Part shown: positions 61,801 through 64,000 of the stretch, in pieces
Numbering within the stretch: position 1 is the stretch's first letter
How the letters are laid out: the number at the start of each line of letters is the position of its first letter
Assembly (NCBI RefSeq): GCF_014898815.1
Contig: NW_026515410.1
Span: 1-64,000, forward strand
DNA length: 64,000 nt
Reading direction: 5' to 3'
From: Panonychus citri
Taxonomy: Eukaryota > Arthropoda > Arachnida > Trombidiformes > Tetranychidae
Made by a program: the position numbers and the translations under genes
The notes under the pieces: generated by a model
Databases searched by the model: none
What the model was told of the DNA's origin: nothing
What the model saw: the letters and a program-made list of their open reading frames with translations, nothing else

Positions 61801-61967
61801 AGCATAACAATAAGCACACTCTCTCATACCGGCACCTCCATCAGCACAGCCATTACCAGCAGTCGTCAATCAATACGATTCAATCTCCCACCAATTCAAC
61901 CTTTTCACCTCACCACAATTCACAAACAACATCATTCACCTCATCATCGTCAACATCAACCTCTTAA
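23874..61967 (+). CDS. LEV-10-like transmembrane protein with five CUB domains and one LDLa (6 exons)
   Basis: Exons 23874-24142, 30394-30613, 38201-38408, 53500-53738, 55304-57197 and 60539-61967 join with GT-AG sites and matching phases (2, 0, 1, 0, 2), giving about 1,419 residues if one missing base near 56232 is allowed. The order is signal peptide (1-26), CUB1 (~30-205), CUB2 (~250-401), CUB3 (~467-656), CUB4 (~668-880), CUB5 (885 to ~1105), LDLa (1125-1160, six Cys with the GYDES calcium-type motif), membrane helix (~1164-1189), basic stop-transfer IRSLRRR and a Ser/His-rich cytoplasmic tail. Five CUB plus one LDLa plus one helix is the layout of C. elegans LEV-10, which clusters acetylcholine receptors at the neuromuscular junction; insect Culd is a related type. 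Function is inferred from architecture. An in-frame TAA interrupts exon 3. Confidence 0.75.
24357..24673 (+). repeat. Inverted duplication, left arm (317 bp)
   Basis: Matches the reverse complement of 36008-36324 over 317 bases with four mismatches and no gap (98.7%). It lies in intron 1 of the CUB gene. The flanks beyond both ends do not match, and no terminal repeats or target duplication were seen. Confidence 0.9.
27640..28340. repeat. Relic repeat or foldback element
   Basis: Nested inverted repeats: outer arms ATATCAATGTCACTTCCA (27678-27696) and an imperfect complement (~28265-28285); inner 20-bp perfect arms at 28081-28100 and 28219-28238. A block at 27925-28015 recurs at 63771-63852 at roughly 80% identity. 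The region lacks the (GA)n tracts common elsewhere. No coding potential recognised. Confidence 0.5.
28578..28808 (-). CDS. Small protein-like open frame (76 codons), unassigned
   Basis: ATG-started and of unusually balanced composition for this intron (FERDQFDPLHDYEDRFTY, LPLNPIYRLDSITG). It adjoins the relic repeat at 27.6-28.3 kb and may be a decayed piece of it or a chance frame. No family recognised. Confidence 0.2.
   Translation of the reverse strand: MMLEDLIRFQNFERDQFDPLHDYEDRFTYTPTLSNFQSTLKLPLNPIYRLDSITGPIKTQNFIKVEVNYHQKKTPT
30394..30613 (+). CDS. CUB/LDLa gene exon 2: middle of CUB1 with a poly-Ser insert
   Basis: Acceptor ...CAACTTACAG, donor ATG|GTAACA. Phase 2 in gives KEFPVCEYGYVRIHEK, a typical CUB Cys-x-x-x-hydrophobic segment; after a Ser-rich loop the exon ends VGKFCGQLM, the second CUB Cys pair motif. 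Phase 0 out. Confidence 0.8.
34695..34742. repeat. (GA)24 microsatellite
   Basis: Uninterrupted GA dinucleotides. Confidence 0.95.
36008..36324 (-). repeat. Inverted duplication, right arm (317 bp)
   Basis: Partner of 24357-24673, in intron 2 of the CUB gene. The two arms bracket exon 2, 11.3 kb apart. Confidence 0.9.
38201..38408 (+). CDS. CUB/LDLa gene exon 3: end of CUB1 and linker, with an in-frame TAA
   Basis: Acceptor ...TTAACAACAG, donor CCAG|GTAAGT. In phase 0 it begins SRRATFYSQGNNLTLTISL, the classic last strands of a CUB domain. A TAA at 38366-38368 (codon 219) lies in the Pro/Gln-rich linker, but the same frame is open on both sides and leaves in phase 1, precisely matching exon 4. 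Either the stop is a sequence error or allele, or the gene makes a short secreted CUB1 product. Confidence 0.65.
39495..39541. repeat. (CT)23 microsatellite
   Basis: Uninterrupted CT dinucleotides. Confidence 0.95.
43023..43046. repeat. 24-bp perfect palindrome
   Basis: TGTCAACCCACC followed directly by its exact reverse complement GGTGGGTTGACA, centred on ACCGGT, and abutting a (GA)n tract. It is GC-rich in an AT-rich intron, 630 bp outside the transposon. Confidence 0.9.
43051..43089. repeat. (AG)19 microsatellite next to the palindrome
   Basis: Begins four bases after the 24-bp palindrome. Confidence 0.95.
43673..43675. repeat. Target-site duplication ATG (left copy; right copy at 52738-52740)
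   Basis: ATG directly abuts the outer ends of both inverted repeats, which fits a 3-bp staggered insertion. Confidence 0.75.
43676..43690 (+). repeat. Left terminal inverted repeat of the transposon
   Basis: CCCAATCAACAGTGT; identical as reverse complement to 52723-52737. The bases beyond position 15 no longer match. Confidence 0.9.
43707..43795. repeat. Left subterminal GATTCA/TGAATC repeat cluster
   Basis: About five copies of TTGATTCAA-like words in either orientation just inside the left terminal repeat. In plant En/Spm such subterminal repeats are the binding sites of TNPA; by analogy these may bind an element-encoded protein. Confidence 0.6.
43945..43950 (-). terminator. AATAAA signal for the transposon's minus-strand transcripts
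   Basis: AATAAA on the minus strand, about 250 bases past the stop of the Gln-rich gene. No AATAAA lies between that gene and the transposase. Confidence 0.35.
44199..44727 (-). CDS. Gln-rich small protein of the transposon (~145 aa), one-base frameshift
   Basis: Two exons: 44691-44727 (MESQDQEIYQNY) and 44199-44598, joined across a 92-base intron (GTAAGT...CACAAG, phase 1). The product starts with FSVNIETKTTIKINWCPI, then has a tandem Gln/Asp/His region (QQQD units), then an acidic tail with DSEDSDDEVFFNY and a TAA at 44199. The Gln-rich and acidic parts lie in different frames; one extra A in the seven-A run (44317-44323 on the plus strand) would join them. An upstream leader intron (44751-44831) places its 5' exon immediately after the transposase stop, and there is no AATAAA between them, so the two are probably co-transcribed. 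Function unknown; low-complexity and acidic regions suggest a partner or activator. Confidence 0.55.
44751..44831 (-). other. Predicted leader intron between the transposase and the Gln-rich gene
   Basis: CTTAAG|GTAAGC donor and a pyrimidine-rich tract ending GTGTTTAG, 81 bases. Joining it puts the sequence just after the transposase stop 23 bases ahead of the small gene's ATG, implying a shared or alternatively spliced transcript. Confidence 0.45.
44878..47304 (-). CDS. Transposase of CACTA/EnSpm (tnp2) type, 808 aa
   Basis: A single uninterrupted frame from ATG at 47304 to a TAA at 44878. The core matches the family pattern: a first acidic residue in LTMTLHSDEVGC (D237), the segment FFFLVGLYVGKKKPTVESFLTPI, then LIALIADAPMKAYLRN (D323) with NGCDWC (C342, C345), the PMHCISLGVFRNF segment, and LFGTRFLSYNLHILSHL with YPLEDHMGKLKHKV (E588). 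D237, D323 and E588 are my candidates for the DDE triad. The N-terminus has a basic stretch (YRRKRRYHH) and a Ser-rich region. The frame is intact and probably active or recently active. It is transcribed away from the paired plus-strand genes across a 392-base gap. Confidence 0.8.
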   Translation of the reverse strand: MISGNLSLQHLYRRKRRYHHLNQQNYIDNLPDNDSSLESSHSSQITSSFVSNDIESDPSTNGSEIEDSENYLIPRSKEYFEAVFVTILSHAGLNLHAAEIVINLFNTTNNRFSSEPVTFPSIRHFWDRQAKENIIHVYVLCPRKHSHGPFSGLSKDQEYFDCEGDQFRVNMNKDDYFIHLPLRVQLEKFLPSIPCTAWQESKIDPYEPDDVSNADLARRIKSSESSCEKLTMTLHSDEVGCSGSSSIKILSIFISINELRRKERRKFFFLVGLYVGKKKPTVESFLTPICTEIRSLSTDPMEIDINGKRSRKVSCHLIALIADAPMKAYLRNVRQYNHVNGCDWCLIQATTANGARLYANSTRAELNDLSRKKEDFFHYKAQREENQNQNHIQFNPRFKGIAGVSPLLNLLDFDIVDGVSVEPMHCISLGVFRNFVIKGILGNNTSIFEREINLNRFMSSIAERLTSIKVPSESARIVRGMDEIRLWKSSEYDSFLSYFFFSSVRGLLKKSVINYISCLCRIYYLSHIGPVNQAIIDEMDNLVEEYQIGTATLFGTRFLSYNLHILSHLSKSLRNLGPSASVSSYPLEDHMGKLKHKVRRYSHIGPSLLRVFLNDLKFSELCEVKLKNWQLNHKEKRNFGLCEKNSEIKKIPFRSISDSMKNLIFESIENQLDPIGLVNNQISHYKSISKCGIRYSIAEYCQDKQRNDSIICVGEKFYRIKAIVGFREKTLFLCQLFTSKRVHLAFQGFSGYFSFSLDHIYEVTESDRRHLDCIDIDSDISKCIFIQSTTFFFKYSKDFIIKPFLKNI
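47305..47696. promoter_or_regulatory. Divergent promoter region inside the transposon
   Basis: 392 bases separate the transposase ATG (minus) from the ATG of the 748-aa gene (plus). The region is AT-rich with T runs and no obvious TATA box; by position it must hold both promoters. Confidence 0.45.
47697..50069 (+). CDS. Transposon gene A: 748-aa protein with a BEN-like module (3 exons)
   Basis: Exons 47697-48015, 48079-48942 and 49006-50069; both introns are 63 bases and phase 1. The first intron has no stop and is a multiple of three, so it hides inside an open frame; it is revealed by comparison with gene B. The N-terminus is basic (EERSKRRKS). An N-terminal module (~30-130) has KLPVLFKVSSEQIPKDLRLL and YIEIDGCKPLAAMIVSVG. 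An acidic middle (FADDDEDDYFDE) follows, then a C-terminal module (~335-440): AAIITNIIRFAFPKHWLVG ... EKRLRALIDHVVRKGKFKK ... CLAKAMHSC, which resembles BEN DNA-binding domains in pattern. The tail is acidic and Ser-rich with a nuclear-signal-like GRKRTKN...TKKQR. Likely an element-encoded DNA-binding accessory protein; BEN membership is inference. Confidence 0.7.
50419..50424 (+). terminator. AATAAA signal of transposon gene A
   Basis: AATAAA about 350 bases after the stop of gene A and 114 bases before the ATG of gene B, so the two plus-strand genes are probably separate transcripts. An ATGCTTTT/AAAAGCAT hairpin lies just upstream (~50350-50390). Confidence 0.4.
50538..52373 (+). CDS. Transposon gene B: 554-aa paralogue of gene A (4 exons)
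   Basis: Exons 50538-50955, 51011-51684, 51748-52063 and 52117-52373; introns of 55, 63 and 53 bases with phases 1, 0 and 1. The first and last introns fall at the same codons as the two in gene A (before D-N/D-D in the N-module; before DH in LI|DH of the C-module), so A and B arose by duplication. N-module: PFSFQIDENQLSEFGFDLPF ... FIFNICEQKLTIQIIAIA. Middle: acidic, with a predicted helical stretch (LDKKLNALASSTSRL, VEIIQEIYQKLMKVE). C-module: SLGYQLVKTAFPESYIKNV ... GRKRIKSLIDHIFRKSEIF. The tail is charged (DQDDDDISMNGNSDGDSGEF). No known enzyme motif; probably binds DNA with or against gene A. Confidence 0.7.
52525..52722. repeat. Right subterminal GATTCA/TGAATC repeat cluster
   Basis: At least six copies of the same word (TTTGATTCAAA, TTTGAATCAAA, TTGATTCAACG followed by TTGAATCAA, and so on) just inside the right terminal repeat, mirroring the left end. 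Confidence 0.65.
52723..52737 (-). repeat. Right terminal inverted repeat of the transposon
   Basis: ACACTGTTGATTGGG, the exact reverse complement of the left end, followed by ATG, the target duplication. Confidence 0.9.
52741..53499 (+). other. CUB/LDLa gene intron 3, part right of the transposon
   Basis: AT-rich non-coding sequence with one GAACTTTTTTT motif near 53071. Nothing else recognised before the exon 4 acceptor. Confidence 0.55.
53500..53738 (+). CDS. CUB/LDLa gene exon 4: start of CUB2
   Basis: Acceptor ...CTTTGAAG, donor CAG|GTAATC, phase 1 in and 0 out. It contains CNQIFDDC, a poly-Asn run and the CUB signature LLSPNYPGFYPRNVTCHY. Confidence 0.8.
53739..55303 (+). other. CUB/LDLa gene intron 4
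   Basis: Non-coding; adjoining (CT)n and (CA)n tracts at 54541-54588. Confidence 0.6.
54541..54588. repeat. Compound (CT)n(CA)n microsatellite
   Basis: CT tract passing directly into a CA tract. Confidence 0.95.
55304..57197 (+). CDS. CUB/LDLa gene exon 5: rest of CUB2, CUB3, CUB4, start of CUB5
   Basis: Acceptor ...GCTTTTCCAG, donor AAAAG|GTAAAC, phase 0 in and 2 out. CUB2 shows DKVIVYDGPTTKSPRLLQFCG. CUB3 and CUB4 follow with their Cys pairs; CUB4 carries a long Ser/Thr insert before LRVYDS. The frame breaks at the T run 56232-56234: one more T gives YIFQGSNLMISQFQRR and a continuous frame. A 42-base GT-AG intron at the same place would instead produce a stop, so I prefer a missing base. 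Confidence 0.8.
57198..60538 (+). other. CUB/LDLa gene intron 5
   Basis: Non-coding; (CT)n near 58797-58820 and a perfect 7-bp hairpin (TCTAGCA-TGGG-TGCTAGA) at 57320-57337. Confidence 0.6.
60539..61967 (+). CDS. CUB/LDLa gene exon 6: end of CUB5, LDLa, membrane helix, cytoplasmic tail
   Basis: Acceptor ...AATATACAG; phase 2 entry gives RDQRCEGKNRIVIYWDSPWR, completing CUB5 (itself interrupted by a long Ser-rich insert). Then comes LDLa from DCLYKCPEL to ESNVFC, a helix SLIATLFFTLIIMILAVGG, and a 230-residue tail rich in Ser, His and Asn, ending in a TAA at 61965. Confidence 0.85.
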
Positions 61968-62064
61968 AACTTTTTGTTTAAATTGATGTTATAATATGAT
62001 TATAAGAAAACTTGATTATTGCTTTTCGACAGATTTTAACTCAATCAATTGAGATAATTTACCA

Positions 62065-62070
62065 AATAAA
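62065..62070 (+). terminator. AATAAA polyadenylation signal of the CUB/LDLa gene
   Basis: AATAAA lies about 100 bases after the stop codon, a normal distance; a second AATAAA follows near 62219. Confidence 0.5.
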
Positions 62071-62345
62071 ATTGCAAAAATTACCATTTAATTCTTTCAT
62101 ATTGGTTAATGTTGTTTTGTTAATTTCAGTATTGTTTCGGGAAAAAGACTCTATTAGATTGCAAACTTGTTTCATTATCTGTTAAATTGCTCATTAACAA
62201 ATTTCTAGATTGAAATCAATAAATAAGTTATTGAGAGGGAAAATAGATGGCGTTAGCTTCCTCTATTCTTCCTCTAGTTCTATTCGAGTGTAAATTCTAG
62301 TAAAAAGGTAACATAGTGCAACAAACTGGTTGTAACCATTTTAAA

Positions 62346-63490
62346 TGTAACAACCAGGTACCACCTCTCACGTGGTACTTGGTCTATCCTATTGGATGAT
62401 TTTTGCTGATGAAGATGATGCTGGAATTGAGAAAGAAACTTTTCTCACTCTTTACCAATAAAATGGTCATGTTTCGGCCATTTAAGAAATCATGGAGAAC
62501 TAATAATAAACATGTATTATGAAATTAAAAGTGAATTTCCTCCATGATTGGCACCCTTACGGGGATACGAGTTTTCTTCTAAACAGTGATTTAATAGTTA
62601 AATTTACAGATTAAAGTTTTAAAAAGTGCAATTGGTGTTAACCAACAATTAATCTTTGTTAGTTAGAAGTGAGTTCTTTGTTTAAGGTTGAACGTTCACC
62701 ATCATAGTGCTTCTGGTACTTAAGTAGCAGACTTTTAAAAGGTAATAGAAAATTTGTTTTTACCCAACACAGTGTATATTAAAGTGTTCAGTTTTAAGAA
62801 ATAATAGGGTTCAACTCGACATTATATCACTTTTGGTGATCAGTTAATTAAAACTAATTACAATAGATTACTTAATAGTGATCTGGGTTATGTGTAGCTA
62901 TTGTTATATCTCAATCAAGTACACACTAAACACGAAGATTAACAAAAAAAAGAGTACCCAGGTATATGGTAAGCCCAAATAACACTACAAATAAAGTACA
63001 TTTGAATAAAATACTATCAAAACAATTATATATTATAAAATTTCATCCACTTGACCTGGTGAATACGGAGGTGCTTTTGAGGTCCTTGATCAATTTGTCT
63101 ACATTGGTATCGCCAAGTTTTGGTATCAATTCCAACAAAATCATTAAAACATAAGTAAAACATAACTTTCTCGATAATAACAATAAATTCTATTCGAAAT
63201 GTAATAAAATGACAAAGAGATAGAGAAAGAGAGATTAAGTTTATCGTTTAATTACTTTGTTTTTCTCTTCTCTCTATCTCCTACTTGAAACTCACCTTGT
63301 AGAAAAAAAATTTTTATTTAAGCGAAAAATTAAAAATTAAGAAGTGATCCTCGATCAGTGAAGATCAAAGTTTTTAGTCAACCGAATAAAATCAATTAAA
63401 AGTGTTCAAATGAATAAAAATTTCATTTTTTATGTTCCAGTGAAAAGTCAGTGTAAATATTAATTGGTTAAATCACCTAATAACTCAACA
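62346..63490 (+). mobile_element. Possible 5' LTR of an LTR retroelement running off the right edge
   Basis: Begins TGTAACAACC and ends ACTCAACA (TG...CA), about 1.15 kb, followed three bases later by TGGTGATCCCGTATGAGGG, which looks like a tRNA primer-binding site. AATAAA at 62457 could serve as the LTR signal. No second LTR, gag or pol is in the window, so this is tentative. Confidence 0.25.
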
Positions 63491-63770
63491 AATTGGTGAT
63501 CCCGTATGAGGGATAAATTCAACCCTAATTCAACAAAAAAAGTGAAATCCCCTTTTCTTTTCCCTCTCTCTTTGAAAAATTGTAAAACGAATAAATTGTT
63601 CTTTCTCAAAACCTTCTCACTATCAAAAATCAAATTTGTTGACAGCTAATCAACAATACCAAACACAAATACTTACCTGAAAATCTCTTCAAATATCAAA
63701 TTGGTAAAGGTAAAACCCTTTCTTTATATATTTACACTGTTTCTTTACCTAATTCGCAATAGATCAGTGA

Positions 63771-63852
63771 TGCAGGGTTATTCAGCTATTTTTACCGTTG
63801 TTTTTTGCGATTTTCTCAGCAACGAAGAGTCAGAGAGACACGAGACTTGAGA
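63771..63852 (+). repeat. Dispersed repeat block related to 27925-28015
   Basis: Shares TATTC-GCTATTTT-ACCG, TTTTTTGCGAT, TTCTCAG-AAC-AAGAGT and CGAGACTTGAG in the same order and orientation with the earlier copy. Confidence 0.6.
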
Positions 63853-64000
63853 CCTATGAGTTTGGGAGAAACACGGTCACACTTACAAGTGGAGTTGATA
63901 TCAATTAGCTTAATTGTTTTTTTAATTCGTTTCTCCTTAGGAGAAATTGATGAAGAGTTATTTGAACTTAATTTTATCTCTTCACTATCTCTCTTAGAAA

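Noticed and set aside
1..64000. CRISPR array or bacterial operon
   Set aside because: Repeats are simple microsatellites without spaced unit structure; genes have introns and signals of an animal nucleus.

Overview
This is nuclear DNA of an animal, most likely an arthropod; an acariform mite would fit, but the window alone does not prove it. It is very AT-rich, dense in (GA)n/(CT)n and ATG/CAT simple repeats, and has GT-AG introns ranging from about 50 bases to 15 kb. There is no bacterial-style gene packing, and I see no rRNA, tRNA or CRISPR. Most open frames in the window are chance frames in introns. The real coding sequence was rebuilt here by joining exons on splice signals and codon phase.

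Left third, minus strand (1-22.6 kb): the 5' part of a large gene that looks like Rim (Rab3-interacting active-zone scaffold). It has a Cys-rich zinc finger split over two exons (18418-18624, 17965-18105), a long Ser/Asn-rich exon (16623-17892), two micro-exons and two ordinary exons, ending at 47-190 where the gene leaves the window; the PDZ and C2 parts must lie further left. A Ser-rich exon at 22068-22631 may be an alternative or true 5' exon of the same gene.

Right two thirds, plus strand (23.9-62.0 kb): a single six-exon gene of about 1,419 codons, starting about 1.2 kb from the last minus-strand exon (head to head). It encodes a signal peptide, five CUB domains, one LDLa domain, one membrane helix and a 230-residue Ser-rich tail. 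This is the architecture of C. elegans LEV-10 and is related to insect Culd. Exon 3 carries an in-frame TAA. In the host genes and one transposon gene I found five places where exactly one base seems to be missing, mostly in short homopolymers; this points to base-calling errors in the assembly rather than to pseudogenes.

Within intron 3 of that gene (38409-53499) sits a complete 9,062-bp DNA transposon (43676-52737). It has 15-bp perfect terminal inverted repeats, a 3-bp ATG target duplication and subterminal TTGATTCAA-type repeats. Its DDE transposase (808 aa, minus strand) resembles the CACTA/EnSpm tnp2 type. Divergently transcribed from it are two multi-exon genes of 748 and 554 aa that are paralogues of each other: they share an N-terminal module, a BEN-like C-terminal module and two introns at the same positions and phase. 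A fourth, Gln-rich gene lies downstream of the transposase. This coding content, with terminal sequence that is not canonical CACTA, is the best candidate for an undescribed system in the window.

Other structure: a 317-bp inverted duplication (98.7% identical) flanking exon 2 of the CUB gene; a 24-bp perfect palindrome next to a GA tract; a relic repeat at 27.6-28.3 kb that shares an ~85-bp block with 63.77-63.85 kb; a possible LTR at the right edge; and a strongly over-represented AAAAAGTTC/GAACTTTTT motif that is absent from the transposon.
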